Assembly (NCBI GenBank): GCA_028345575.1
Contig: JAOMDR010000001.1
Span: 1-64,000 of the forward strand
Origin: Candidatus Nitrosopelagicus sp.
GTDB taxonomy: Archaea > Thermoproteota > Nitrososphaeria > Nitrososphaerales > Nitrosopumilaceae
Direction of reading: 5' to 3'
Length of the DNA stretch: 64,000 bases
Below the pieces are notes generated by a model. The model saw only the letters and a program-made list of their open reading frames with translations. It did no database searches and was not told the origin of the DNA. Of the stretch, positions 27,093-37,125 are shown one piece after another; position 1 is the stretch's first letter; each line of letters opens with the position of its first letter. A program made the position numbers and the translations under genes.

Positions 27093-28835
27093 ATGGCAGA
27101 AGAAATTAGTGAGATTTCAGTTGGGCAATTTGATACAGTATCACAGTTGATCGCATCATCAGTATCTTTGCAATTAGCGGTAATTGGACTGATAATCGGA
27201 ATTATTGTGATTAGTGTAGTTTATAGAAAATTTTCATTTTGGATTAAAACTCAAAAATTCAACCATACAAGACCACATGTTGCAAGGTTTGCAAGAAAAA
27301 TAATTTTACCATTTTTAGCAATTGCTTTAATTTCATCTGTAAACATGTACATTCAAGTTTTTGAATTATTTGATGAAGAGTCAACAGTTATGCAAATAGA
27401 AGGAGAGCTAGCACCTAGTGAAATTTTTGCAAAAATGTTAAACACATTGAACATTTTGGTTATAGGATATACAATTTCACAGTTAGTTCCAATAGCATTA
27501 ACAAAACGCGATAGTTCACGTCTTGAACGTGAAGATTTTGAAGCCTGGAGAGAAATGAGAGGATTTCCAGATGATGCTGACGATTTATTTCATAAATTAT
27601 ACAAATGGATTCCACCAAAACAAAAACCAGATGACCTAACTGAAGAAGAATTCAATAGTTATTTGCAAACTGACGAAGGAATACAATACTTAGAGAACTT
27701 CCGGACGTCAAGGGGAGCCCCAATTGGAAGTTATGAAAAAAATTCTAAAGAACCTTATGAAAAATGGAAAAAATCTGAACGAAAAAAATATCAGTCATAC
27801 TTTGAAGCTTGTGTAACAGGAAAGAATGTATCTGGAAGGAAATTATTTCCAGGCGTATTACCTGAGGAGATTTACCCAATAGATATTTGGAGAGAACAAA
27901 AAAGAAATTCAGGTTTTGAATCAATAATTTCAGGAAACAAACCACCAGGACACTCACGTAAACAAAAAGAAGGGGTTCCAAAATCTGCAAAACAGGTTTT
28001 ACCAATTTTAATTTTTGTTGGAGTATTAGTTGGAGTAGTATCATGGTGGGAAGTAGATTTGATAGTGCTAGCAACTGCAACAGGAGGACTTGCTTTTGGT
28101 GTTGGATTAGCATTAAAAGAAACTTTAGAAAATTACTTTTCATATATTCTTATCAGAAAAGATAAGGTTGTCAAAGAAGGAGACAGAATACAATTACAAA
28201 GTGGATATAATGGATATGTGCATAAAATTACACCAAGAGTCACATACATCCGTCATGGATTAAATGAATCAGTTGCAATTATTCCTACACGACAATTAGT
28301 TAGTGCAGAAATAATTAATTATACAAAAGAAATCAAACTTGTTCCTGCAGTAGTAAATGTTGGTGTATCATATCTGAATAATCCAAGGCAAGTTACATCA
28401 ATTTTAGTCAAAGTTGGGAAACGTGCTATGATTGAAGCTACAGATGCAAGAGGAAGACATCTTGTAAGACAAAATAGATGTCCATATCTTGAAGAAAACA
28501 AACCTAGCTGTGGATGTGACAAGGATATTCATGTGGATGTAACGCAACCAGTTGTACGATTTGACAAGTTCAATGATTCGTCTTTGGATTTTTCAATGTG
28601 GGTTTACGTAAGAGATTATGGTGCACAATTCAAGACAAAAAGCGATATGCGTCTGATTATGTATGAAGAATTCAAGAAATATGATATTAGAATACCATGG
28701 CCAATACGTACAGTTTACCAAGGGGATGAAAAACGTGAAGAACAGGAAATTAATCAACTAGATTCCAAGCGTAATGAAGTGATGGACGAGTATGGATTAG
28801 GTGATTTAGGTCGTGGTGAAGCAGGAGATGAATAG
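27093..28835 (+). CDS. Mechanosensitive ion channel (MscS family)
   Basis: GLAFGVGLALKETLENYFSYILIRKDKVVKEGDRIQLQSGYNGYVHKITPRVTYIRHGLNESVAIIPTRQL. Confidence 0.9.
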   Translation: MAEEISEISVGQFDTVSQLIASSVSLQLAVIGLIIGIIVISVVYRKFSFWIKTQKFNHTRPHVARFARKIILPFLAIALISSVNMYIQVFELFDEESTVMQIEGELAPSEIFAKMLNTLNILVIGYTISQLVPIALTKRDSSRLEREDFEAWREMRGFPDDADDLFHKLYKWIPPKQKPDDLTEEEFNSYLQTDEGIQYLENFRTSRGAPIGSYEKNSKEPYEKWKKSERKKYQSYFEACVTGKNVSGRKLFPGVLPEEIYPIDIWREQKRNSGFESIISGNKPPGHSRKQKEGVPKSAKQVLPILIFVGVLVGVVSWWEVDLIVLATATGGLAFGVGLALKETLENYFSYILIRKDKVVKEGDRIQLQSGYNGYVHKITPRVTYIRHGLNESVAIIPTRQLVSAEIINYTKEIKLVPAVVNVGVSYLNNPRQVTSILVKVGKRAMIEATDARGRHLVRQNRCPYLEENKPSCGCDKDIHVDVTQPVVRFDKFNDSSLDFSMWVYVRDYGAQFKTKSDMRLIMYEEFKKYDIRIPWPIRTVYQGDEKREEQEINQLDSKRNEVMDEYGLGDLGRGEAGDE

Positions 28836-28872
28836 TAATGATTAATTTATTTGAAAAAATTCAAAACGCATA

Positions 28873-29484
28873 TTGAAAGATATTATCAAATTCATTTTAA
28901 AGAATTCAATAATTTTTGCAATAGTCTCACTTGTGTTTTCGATGATTGGTGCCTTCTTTCCTGAGAGTGAATTCACATTTGTGATTGGAAATCCGCTTGT
29001 AGTGAGTAGCATTACGTATGAACATGTGTTAGGTCATATTTTTTGGGGCGCAGTAATTGGGTTGGGAACATTAAGTATTAGATACATCATTTTAGGTGGA
29101 AGTTTTGCAATTTTCTTAGATTCGGATCATTTACTACAATTTTTGGATATAGAGTTAGTTTCAAGAATGAGTCATTCAATTCCATTTGCAGTAATTATAT
29201 CTATAGTATTTTTTGTAATTATACGAGGAAAAGATATTAGAATTTGTGCTGTTGCATTTGGTGCGGTTTTATCACATATTGCGTTTGATGTTTTCTTAGC
29301 AGATGTTTTACTTGATTCAGCCACAGAATTTCCATTGTTTTCACCATTTACATTTGAAACAGTATCATTACAGGGATTAGATTGGCTCGGAATACAGATT
29401 ATGGGGGTTAGCATAGTGGCAATTACAAGCTATTTTTTCAAAAGAAAGGAGATTAAAGTTAAGAATACGCTTACGAAAACTTAA
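28873..29484 (+). CDS. Membrane-bound metal-dependent hydrolase-like protein
   Basis: EHVLGHIFWGAVIG...FLDSDHLLQF...MSHSIPF...LSHIAFDV His/Asp pattern in TM helices. Confidence 0.65.
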   Translation: MKDIIKFILKNSIIFAIVSLVFSMIGAFFPESEFTFVIGNPLVVSSITYEHVLGHIFWGAVIGLGTLSIRYIILGGSFAIFLDSDHLLQFLDIELVSRMSHSIPFAVIISIVFFVIIRGKDIRICAVAFGAVLSHIAFDVFLADVLLDSATEFPLFSPFTFETVSLQGLDWLGIQIMGVSIVAITSYFFKRKEIKVKNTLTKT

Positions 29485-29509
29485 GAATCCGTTTTGATTC
29501 GTTGATTTA

Positions 29510-30385
29510 ATGACAAAATTTACAGTTGTTGGCGGAGATGCATCATCTGATTTAGCTAAAAGAATTGCTAGAAAATTAAAATCACCCTATATCAAGACTG
29601 AGAAGAAAATATTTCCTGATGGAGAAAGTAAAATAACAATTAATCAAATTCCAAAAAAAAGTATAGTTGTTGTTGTTCAATCAACTAACCCCCCAGTTGA
29701 TTCAAATCTTTTAGAATTATTGAGTATTGTTTCAAAGGTACAAAAATTTTCTTCAAAAGTGTATGCAGTGATTCCTTACATGGGATATGCAAGACAAGAT
29801 AGAGAATTTCTTGGTGGGGAGATAATCACTATCGGTGTAGTTGGAAAATTACTCAAAGCAGCAGGTGTAAAGAAAATCCTCACAGTTGACATTCATAGTA
29901 AATTAGCATTAAAAGAATTAAAAATTCCATCAGAAAATGTTTCTGCAATGGAAGTACTAGTCAAACATTTTAAGAAAATGAAAATGAAAGATCCGTTGGT
30001 TGTATCTCCAGATTTAGGGGGTAAAGAAAGAGCTGGAAAATTTTCTAATCTTTTGAAAACAGATTTCATTGCATTGAAAAAACATAGAGATAGAAAAACT
30101 GGAAAAGTGAATATTCTTTCTGGTAAAGTTGATGTGAAAAATAGAGATTTAATTCTGGTAGATGATATGGTTAGTACTGGCGGAAGTATTGTTAAAGCAA
30201 CCCAATTTTTAAAGAAACAAAAATGCAGGCGTGTTTTTGTTGCATGTACGCATGCATTATTGGTTAATAATGCAACAAAAAAGATCAAAAATGCAGGTGT
30301 TACTCAAATTATTAGCACAAACACCATACCTGGTGAATCAGCAAAAGTAGATGTATCAAGAGTTATTTCTGATGCATTGAGATGA
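29510..30385 (+). CDS. prs: Ribose-phosphate pyrophosphokinase
   Basis: FPDGESKI, YMGYARQDREF, DIHSKLALKEL, LVDDMVSTGGSIVKA. Confidence 0.95.
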   Translation: MTKFTVVGGDASSDLAKRIARKLKSPYIKTEKKIFPDGESKITINQIPKKSIVVVVQSTNPPVDSNLLELLSIVSKVQKFSSKVYAVIPYMGYARQDREFLGGEIITIGVVGKLLKAAGVKKILTVDIHSKLALKELKIPSENVSAMEVLVKHFKKMKMKDPLVVSPDLGGKERAGKFSNLLKTDFIALKKHRDRKTGKVNILSGKVDVKNRDLILVDDMVSTGGSIVKATQFLKKQKCRRVFVACTHALLVNNATKKIKNAGVTQIISTNTIPGESAKVDVSRVISDALR

Positions 30386-30395
30386 AAATAACATT

Positions 30396-31292
30396 ATGAA
30401 AATAGTTTATCTTGGAACTTCGGCTGCTGCACCGACAGTTGATCGTTCATTAACATGCATTTGTCTTGTTCGTGAAAATGAAGTTTTGATGTTTGATGCG
30501 GGAGAAGGAGCCCAAGTTGCATATTTGAAAGCAGGTTTACCGTGGAATAAAAAAATGAAAATATTTGTCACACATCTACATGGAGATCATTGTTTGGGTG
30601 TCTTGGGTCTTTTACAAACAATGTCATTACAAAAGAGAACAGAAGCTGTTGAGATTTACGGCCCAGCTGGAATTGAAGAATTCATTACTGCAAATATCAA
30701 AGTATTAAATTTTGGATTACCATTTCCTGTTTTTATAACAATTGTAAATGAAGGTAATGTTGTTAACGAAAAAGATTATCAGATAAATTGTTGTGAGGCA
30801 CAACACGGAATTACTGCGTATTCATATTGTTTTGAAGAAAATGAAAGAGCTGGTGTATTTTATCCAGAAAAAGCAAAAGAGTTAGGAATTCCGGAAGGGA
30901 AATTATGGCAGGAGTTACAAAATGGCAATTCCGTAGAAGTAGAGGGTAAAAAAATTAACTCATCACAGGTAACAGGTGAAAAAAGACCGGGTAAGAAAAT
31001 TGGAATTTCAGGTGATACACGTCCTACTGAAAAATTACTAGCATTTTTTAAAAATAGTGACTACATGAGCTTTGATTGTACATTTTCATATGAACTAAAA
31101 GATAGAGCAATTGAGACAAATCATTCAACAGCAAAAGAAGCAGCAGAATTGGCAAAAAATGCAAATGTAAAAAATCTCATTTTAACACACTTTTCAGCAA
31201 GATATAATGACGAATCAATTTTGCTAAATGAAGCAAAACAGATTCATGAATCAGTTATAGCTGCAAAAGATCTACTTGAAATTGAGATTTAG
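30396..31292 (+). CDS. rnz: Ribonuclease Z (tRNA 3' endonuclease)
   Basis: LGTSAAAPTVDRSLTC, FDAGEGAQVA, FVTHLHGDHCLGVLGLLQTM, NHSTAKEAAELA, LTHFSARY. Confidence 0.93.
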   Translation: MKIVYLGTSAAAPTVDRSLTCICLVRENEVLMFDAGEGAQVAYLKAGLPWNKKMKIFVTHLHGDHCLGVLGLLQTMSLQKRTEAVEIYGPAGIEEFITANIKVLNFGLPFPVFITIVNEGNVVNEKDYQINCCEAQHGITAYSYCFEENERAGVFYPEKAKELGIPEGKLWQELQNGNSVEVEGKKINSSQVTGEKRPGKKIGISGDTRPTEKLLAFFKNSDYMSFDCTFSYELKDRAIETNHSTAKEAAELAKNANVKNLILTHFSARYNDESILLNEAKQIHESVIAAKDLLEIEI

Positions 31293-31293
31293 A

Positions 31294-31581
31294 TTATTCA
31301 TCAAATTTTAAAAAGTCAATCTCAGGGATTTCTGTTTCATCGATAGTGTTTTCAACTTGACCTGCAACATCTACTACTGTATCTCCTGCCTTTAATCCAA
31401 CATCATACAATGTATCACCGACTTGGCTTGTATGCTGATTGTATTCCTTAATGTTAGTGGCATCTGCAACTAATGCATCAAGAACTAATGTACCTGCAGG
31501 AAATTGACTCATTGTTTCAGGTAAGAATAAAATTCCACCAGCTACCAATACTGCGCCAATTATTGCTAATTGTATTTTCAT
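31294..31581 (-). CDS. Hypothetical secreted protein
   Basis: N-terminal signal segment. Confidence 0.5.
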   Translation of the reverse strand: MKIQLAIIGAVLVAGGILFLPETMSQFPAGTLVLDALVADATNIKEYNQHTSQVGDTLYDVGLKAGDTVVDVAGQVENTIDETEIPEIDFLKFDE

Positions 31582-31658
31582 AACAAATGCTGTAAAAATC
31601 GATTTTTCATAACTGAGCTAAAAAAAAGCTCTCAAAATGGATAGAAATAGCTAGTTGT

Positions 31659-32042
31659 CTAATTTGTGATAGAATCAATTACTTGTTCTATGTCGTTTGA
31701 GCGTAAAATTATCTTAATTGGGCCTAAAGATGATTCGTTTGCTTCACTGCATAATGCTACAGCATTTACAAATGCTGCTTGTTTATTGAGATAAAACCAA
31801 GTGGAGTCACCGTCACTGTTTTTTTTAAGAATACGTTGATAGGTGTTTTTAGTGTTTTTTTCATGAATTGATTTTGAAATTTGGGATAGAATTGAAAAAT
31901 TATTTGTTTTTCCACTAATTTCTGTATCAGATATTTCTAATTCTATTTCAGGAAAAATGTTATTTATTGCAGATTTTACTTTTTCAGGATCTTCAGATGG
32001 ATTGATTTGACAGAAAATTTGAATTGTTGTTTTTTGATTCAT
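31659..32042 (-). CDS. UPF0201/DUF54-like RNA-binding-domain protein
   Basis: Short alpha/beta ORF in the classical archaeal pairing with an UPF0200 kinase downstream. Confidence 0.65.
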   Translation of the reverse strand: MNQKTTIQIFCQINPSEDPEKVKSAINNIFPEIELEISDTEISGKTNNFSILSQISKSIHEKNTKNTYQRILKKNSDGDSTWFYLNKQAAFVNAVALCSEANESSLGPIKIILRSNDIEQVIDSITN

Positions 32043-32590
32043 TATTCAATCCACTTTTGAAAGATTTTAACTGCAGATTTTACCATTTCTTCAATTGTTA
32101 CATTGTTATTTTCAATTGATTCATCAGCAAGTCCAATAATTTCTTCTAACCCAACACCAATTTCACGATTATCACGTTCTTCAAATTTTTCTCTTGTTAA
32201 TGGATCATCCGACCTTTTACGCTCACGGAGAAAATTGAATCTTGTATCAGCAGATGCGTTTACAGCTAAAAGTTTTACATTTCCAGTTTCTTTTAGAACA
32301 TTAATTTCATGTGTTGAACGTATACCGTCAATAATTATAATTTCATGTGTTGAGTTTTCAATAGAATTTTTAAGTAATTTTGCAATTGCACCTGGTCCAT
32401 TTTTTTCACGTAAATCTAACATAAGTTTACCAAGATTCTCACCTGTAGGTTCCAAATCTAGTCTTTTGGCCTCAGCTCTAACACCATCACCAAGGCTAAA
32501 TGTTTCATAACCACCTTCTTTTAATTTTGAAACAATAGTTGATTTTCCTGCACCAGGCATTCCAGTTAAACAAACAACTAGTTTTGACAC
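32042..32590 (-). CDS. UPF0200 / dephospho-CoA-kinase-like P-loop nucleotide kinase
   Basis: VVCLTGMPGAGKSTIVSKLKEGGYETFSLGDGVRAEA. Confidence 0.85.
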   Translation of the reverse strand: MSKLVVCLTGMPGAGKSTIVSKLKEGGYETFSLGDGVRAEAKRLDLEPTGENLGKLMLDLREKNGPGAIAKLLKNSIENSTHEIIIIDGIRSTHEINVLKETGNVKLLAVNASADTRFNFLRERKRSDDPLTREKFEERDNREIGVGLEEIIGLADESIENNNVTIEEMVKSAVKIFQKWIE

Positions 32591-32654
32591 AGATTATTTT
32601 TGAATGACTAGTCTATGAAGGTAGCGATAAATAATTACTAATGTTTTATTTTTC

Positions 32655-33194
32655 ATGAGAGTTTTTGTAGCAGTTGAAATTTCTAATGACGAAATTTTGA
32701 AGAATATTCAAACATTTGAAAAAAATATTCAGATTGATGCAAAACCTACAAAAATTGATCAGATTCATTTTACTTTAAAATTTTTAGGAGAAATTGATGA
32801 AAGTAAATGTGAACAAGTAAAAGATATTGTTAAGAAAATATCATTTTCTTCTTTTGATTTATCGTTGAAAGGTGTAGGCGGATTTCCAAATTTAAAAAAT
32901 CCACGAGTAATCTGGATTGGAATCGATGAAAATGGTGCAGAGAAATTAACCGCTATAGCAAATGAAATAGGAATAAAATTAACATCGTTGGGTTTTGAAA
33001 ATGATAAAAAATTCAAACCTCACTTGACAATTTTTAGGGTAAAAAATAAAATTAACGACATTTCAGTCATGATGAAAGATTATCAGACTATTGATTTTGG
33101 TACACAAACTGTATCAAAAATCAAAGTAAAAAGAAGTGTTTTAAGTCCAAAGGGGTCAGAATATTCAGATTTACTGGAGGTTAATGCAAAATGA
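32655..33194 (+). CDS. thpR: RNA 2',3'-cyclic phosphodiesterase (ThpR/LigT)
   Basis: RVFVAVEI; IHFTLKFLGEI and KPHLTIFRV paired HxT motifs. Confidence 0.92.
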   Translation: MRVFVAVEISNDEILKNIQTFEKNIQIDAKPTKIDQIHFTLKFLGEIDESKCEQVKDIVKKISFSSFDLSLKGVGGFPNLKNPRVIWIGIDENGAEKLTAIANEIGIKLTSLGFENDKKFKPHLTIFRVKNKINDISVMMKDYQTIDFGTQTVSKIKVKRSVLSPKGSEYSDLLEVNAK

Positions 33195-34531
33195 AAAGCG
33201 ATATCATAAAAAAATCAAAACAAATAGCAATTCCAAACAACATACTAAGAAAAAAAGTGGATAAAATTGCAAATCAGGTCTTTAGTCTAGTAAATAAAGA
33301 AACTGAGAAACAAAAAGCGGTCGTGTCAGTACATTTTGGAGGTTCATATGCAAAAGAAACGTGGACTCCAGAAAAAATTGATATTGATATTTTTGTAAAA
33401 TTTAAAAAAACAACAACTGAAAAAAATTTTGAAACGATTGGTAAAAAAATTGGATTTGATTCACTAAAAAAATTCAAGCCATATGTAAGATATTCAGAAC
33501 ATCCATTTGTTGAAGCAGACATTGATGGAGTAGGAGTTAATGTTGTACCGTGTTATGACATTAAAAAAGGAGAATGGAAAAGTGCAGCTGATAGATCAAC
33601 ATTTCATACAGAGTTTATGAGCGAAAAACTAACGGGTTCAATGAAAGATGACATTAGAGTTTTAAAATGTTTTTTAAAAATTAATAGAATGTATGGAGCA
33701 GAGATTGCAAAGCAGGGATTCAGTGGTTATGTTTGTGAAGTTTTAGTTTACTATCTTGGTAGCTTTGAAAATGTCTTAAAGAAAATTGCAAAATTGCAAA
33801 ATAATGAAATGATTGGAGAATCTCCAAGAAAATTTGAATCTTCAATAGTAATAATTGATCCAATAGACAGGAATAGAAATCTTGGAGCTGCAATATCAAT
33901 TCAAAATGTTACAAATTTCATTTTAATTGCTAGAAATTTCTTAAAGAAGAATTCAATTTCATACTTTAAAGAAAAATCAAAAATTAAGATTCCTACTGAA
34001 ATTGTAAAAAATTTACTAATTGTGAATTTTACATACAAAAAAAGGAGCGATGACATTGTTTATGGGCAAATTAAGCGTGCATCTAGCTCAATTGAATCCC
34101 AAATGATCAATGAGGGATTTAATGTTCTTAGAAATGATGCTATAGCATATGATGAAACCAAAGCTAGTTTGTTGTTCTTACTAGAATCACTAACCATATC
34201 AAAAAATGAAATAAGAACAGGGCCGGATGTGTTTTCTGGTGAGTTTGCAACTAAATTTATCAATATTAATTCCAAAAAATCAAAATTAATGTGGACAGAT
34301 AAGGAAGGAAAATTACAATCATTACAAACTCGAAGATATGAAAATGCCAAAACATACCTTAATGATTTAATTAAAAATCATATTGGACAATCAGGAATTC
34401 CAAAGGGATTAAGAAATGATTTCAAAAAGGGATTTAAGATAACAAGTGGAAAAGACAAACAAAGCAAATCTGTTAAAAAGAGCATTTCAAAACTGATAAC
34501 TACTGATGACACAGCATTTTCAACCAATTAG
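33191..34531 (+). CDS. cca: Archaeal CCA-adding tRNA nucleotidyltransferase
   Basis: HFGGSYAKETWTPEKIDIDIFVKF, class I CCA enzyme GS...DIDIF. Confidence 0.93.
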   Translation: MKSDIIKKSKQIAIPNNILRKKVDKIANQVFSLVNKETEKQKAVVSVHFGGSYAKETWTPEKIDIDIFVKFKKTTTEKNFETIGKKIGFDSLKKFKPYVRYSEHPFVEADIDGVGVNVVPCYDIKKGEWKSAADRSTFHTEFMSEKLTGSMKDDIRVLKCFLKINRMYGAEIAKQGFSGYVCEVLVYYLGSFENVLKKIAKLQNNEMIGESPRKFESSIVIIDPIDRNRNLGAAISIQNVTNFILIARNFLKKNSISYFKEKSKIKIPTEIVKNLLIVNFTYKKRSDDIVYGQIKRASSSIESQMINEGFNVLRNDAIAYDETKASLLFLLESLTISKNEIRTGPDVFSGEFATKFININSKKSKLMWTDKEGKLQSLQTRRYENAKTYLNDLIKNHIGQSGIPKGLRNDFKKGFKITSGKDKQSKSVKKSISKLITTDDTAFSTN

Positions 34532-35873
34532 CGTTTTCAATAAAGAACCTTACAAAAAAATTCTAGCATTTCCAGAGGGAAAACAAACAGAGATTAAAAA
34601 ACGACTAACAGAATTAAAAAAATTAGGAATTTCTCATGTTTCATTCACCGGACCATTACAAATTGAAAAGTGTCAGATTCTTGGAAAGGGGTATGTGGGA
34701 ATGGTTGTTCTTGCAAAAAAAGATAAGAATGTCGTAGCGTTAAAAATTCGAAGAATTGATTCTCCAAGGAAAAATATGGCAAATGAAGCCAAATTACTTA
34801 AAATTGCAAATAAAATTGATGTAGGTCCAAAGTTTATCAAAAATTCAAAAAATTTTTTGATAATGGAGTACATTGAAGGTGAGAAAATTATTGATTGGGC
34901 AAAAAAGCCTGAAACAAAATCAGAAGAAATTCGTTTAGTATTGAATAATGTTTTGAGAGAATGTTATCTTTTAGATAATATAGGATTAGATCATGGAGAA
35001 CTAAGTACAATAGACAAACATGTAATTGTTGGAAAAAATAAAAATACAATTATTGATTTTGAGAGTTCAAGTACTAATAGAAAACCATCCAATGTAACAG
35101 GTGCAACGCAAGCAATTTTTATTGGAACAGGATTGGCAAAAATTATTCAAAAAAAAATAAATTTACTAACAAAATTAAAGATAATTAATCTAACTAGAGA
35201 ATACAAAAAAAATCCAACAGCAAAAAACTTTGAAAATATTACTATTGGATTAAAATTACAAACCGCAGGTAAATATGAAAAAGAGGTTTCATCTTTGTAT
35301 TTAGATAAAAAACTTGAACCATTGATAAGAAAAATTGGTCCATGTACAATGAGAATTACAAAAAACTCGTACCAAACACTTGTGGAGGCAATAATCTATC
35401 AACAATTATCAGAAGCATCTGCCACAGCAATTACAAAGAGATTTCTAAAACTTTACAAAAAATTTCCGACTCCAGAACAGGTTATGAATACAAATGATAA
35501 AAAATTAAAAGATACAGGAATTTCAGGCACAAAAATCAATTACATTAAAGGATTATCAAAACAGATTATTCAAAAAGAAATTGATTTTAGAAAAATTTCG
35601 AAATTAAAAGATGAACAAGTAATTGAAGAGTTAACAAAAATCAAAGGAATTGGAAATTGGACGGCACAAATCTATCTAATGTTCTGTTTACAAAGAAAAG
35701 ATGTTTTTCCAGTAGGAGATTTAGGAATACAAAAAGGAATTAGAGACTTGTTTTCATTAAAAGAACTGCCTAATCCAAAAATTATGGAAAAATTTTCTGC
35801 TAGATGGAAACCAAATCGCAGTATTGCGTGTTGGTATATTTGGAAAAGTCAGAGAATAAATTCTATAGGCTAA
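34506..35873 (+). CDS. Two-domain fusion: N-terminal Bud32/RIO-like protein kinase domain + C-terminal AlkA-type HhH-GPD DNA glycosylase
   Basis: Kinase: LGKGYVGMVVLAKKDKNVVALKIRR, LIMEYIEG, LDHGELS, TIIDFESS. Glycosylase: YQTLVEAIIYQQLSEASATAITKRF, KLKDTGISGTKINYIKGL, LTKIKGIGNWTAQIYLMFCLQRKDVFPVGDLGIQKGI. Confidence 0.85.
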   Translation: MTQHFQPISVFNKEPYKKILAFPEGKQTEIKKRLTELKKLGISHVSFTGPLQIEKCQILGKGYVGMVVLAKKDKNVVALKIRRIDSPRKNMANEAKLLKIANKIDVGPKFIKNSKNFLIMEYIEGEKIIDWAKKPETKSEEIRLVLNNVLRECYLLDNIGLDHGELSTIDKHVIVGKNKNTIIDFESSSTNRKPSNVTGATQAIFIGTGLAKIIQKKINLLTKLKIINLTREYKKNPTAKNFENITIGLKLQTAGKYEKEVSSLYLDKKLEPLIRKIGPCTMRITKNSYQTLVEAIIYQQLSEASATAITKRFLKLYKKFPTPEQVMNTNDKKLKDTGISGTKINYIKGLSKQIIQKEIDFRKISKLKDEQVIEELTKIKGIGNWTAQIYLMFCLQRKDVFPVGDLGIQKGIRDLFSLKELPNPKIMEKFSARWKPNRSIACWYIWKSQRINSIG

Positions 35874-35917
35874 AAATCAGTAGAGATTTGACCTTTCATG
35901 CATGAAATAATTAAATC

Positions 35918-36151
35918 GTGGTGAGACAAAATGAGTGTATGGGTACATGTTCTATCTGTAAGAAAATTTGTGCAACAGATAGTGATCATCTACACTGTGT
36001 AGAAAAAAGACGAATTGAATTAGAAAATTTACAAGTAAAAGATAGTATAACTGAAAAATTGGATTTAGGAAAAGATACTAACAATATGGGTAAGGAAATC
36101 AAAGCGCTCTTAGGACATATGAATAGAGAAAAAGATACTAAATCTGAATAA
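35918..36151 (+). CDS. Hypothetical small Cys-containing protein
   Basis: MGTCSICKKICATDSDHLHCVEKRR. Confidence 0.5.
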   Translation: MVRQNECMGTCSICKKICATDSDHLHCVEKRRIELENLQVKDSITEKLDLGKDTNNMGKEIKALLGHMNREKDTKSE

Positions 36152-36892
36152 TTATACTTCTTGCGTAGTTGGTCTTATTAGAATTTCATTCACGTTCATG
36201 TGATTTGGTGCTTCTAGTGCAAAAATAATTGCATTTGAAATATCTTCAGCTTGTAAACCTTCCATTTCTTTATGTTTATCAACAAATGCTTGTAATGATT
36301 GTTCAGTAATTGTGTTGGTTAATTCAGTTTGTACAACTCCAGGTTCAATACTGGTAACTCGAATATTTTTTCGTACAGAAAGTTCTTGTCTCAATCCTTC
36401 TGTAAATGCGGCTACTGCGAATTTTGTAGCACAATATACACTTCCAGCAGGGAAAACGACTCTTCCTGCAACTGATGAAATATTTACAATATGACCTGAT
36501 TTTTTCTCAACCAATGTAGGAACTACTGCTGCAGTGCAATAAAGAACACCTTTGATGTTTACATCTACCATTCTATCCCATTCATCAATTTTTAGAGATT
36601 TTACAAAACTAAGAGGCATTAATCCGGCATTATTTATCAGAACATCAACTGTTCCATACTTTTCAATAGCTTGTTTAACTAAATTATCACAATCAGATTT
36701 TTTGGTAACATCTGTTTCACAAATAATAATTTCACCACCATCTTCAGTAATTTCTTTTTTCAAAGTTTCTAATCTATCTAATCTTCTTGCTCCAGCAACT
36801 ATTTTTGCGCCCTTTTTTGCAAGTGCTTTAGCAGTTGAATATCCAATTCCGCTAGATGCGCCGGTAATTACTACAACTTTATCTTGTATCAA
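36152..36892 (-). CDS. Short-chain dehydrogenase/reductase
   Basis: VVITGASSGIGYSTAKALAKKGA, NNAGLMP, YCATKFAV. Confidence 0.93.
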   Translation of the reverse strand: MIQDKVVVITGASSGIGYSTAKALAKKGAKIVAGARRLDRLETLKKEITEDGGEIIICETDVTKKSDCDNLVKQAIEKYGTVDVLINNAGLMPLSFVKSLKIDEWDRMVDVNIKGVLYCTAAVVPTLVEKKSGHIVNISSVAGRVVFPAGSVYCATKFAVAAFTEGLRQELSVRKNIRVTSIEPGVVQTELTNTITEQSLQAFVDKHKEMEGLQAEDISNAIIFALEAPNHMNVNEILIRPTTQEV

Positions 36893-36954
36893 AGCTGAAT
36901 TTTATGAATTTCGTTATGACTAAAAATGTTACGTGATTTAGATAAAAAGAAGAG

Positions 36955-37095
36955 TTAGCAGTCGTGCCCGCCACAACCGCATCCACTGTGAGTCTCGGTA
37001 CCTTGAGACGCACTTGGTCTACATTTGGAACATTTGTCTCCTCCATCTGCTGAGAAAAATCCAATTCCACATGTTACACATTTCATGCTTGCCAT
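36955..37095 (-). CDS. 46-aa small zinc-ribbon protein, missed by the ORF track
   Basis: Direct translation MASMKCVTCGIGFFSADGGDKCSKCRPSASQGTETHSGCGCGGHDC*; two CxxC knuckles plus Cys/Gly/His tail. Confidence 0.7.
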   Translation of the reverse strand: MASMKCVTCGIGFFSADGGDKCSKCRPSASQGTETHSGCGCGGHDC

Positions 37096-37125
37096 ACAAA
37101 TTCTCAATATTGTGAGTATTTTATG

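Noticed and set aside
36879-37070. 63-aa minus-strand ORF
   Set aside because: Different frame over the clearly coding 46-aa zinc protein and the SDR start
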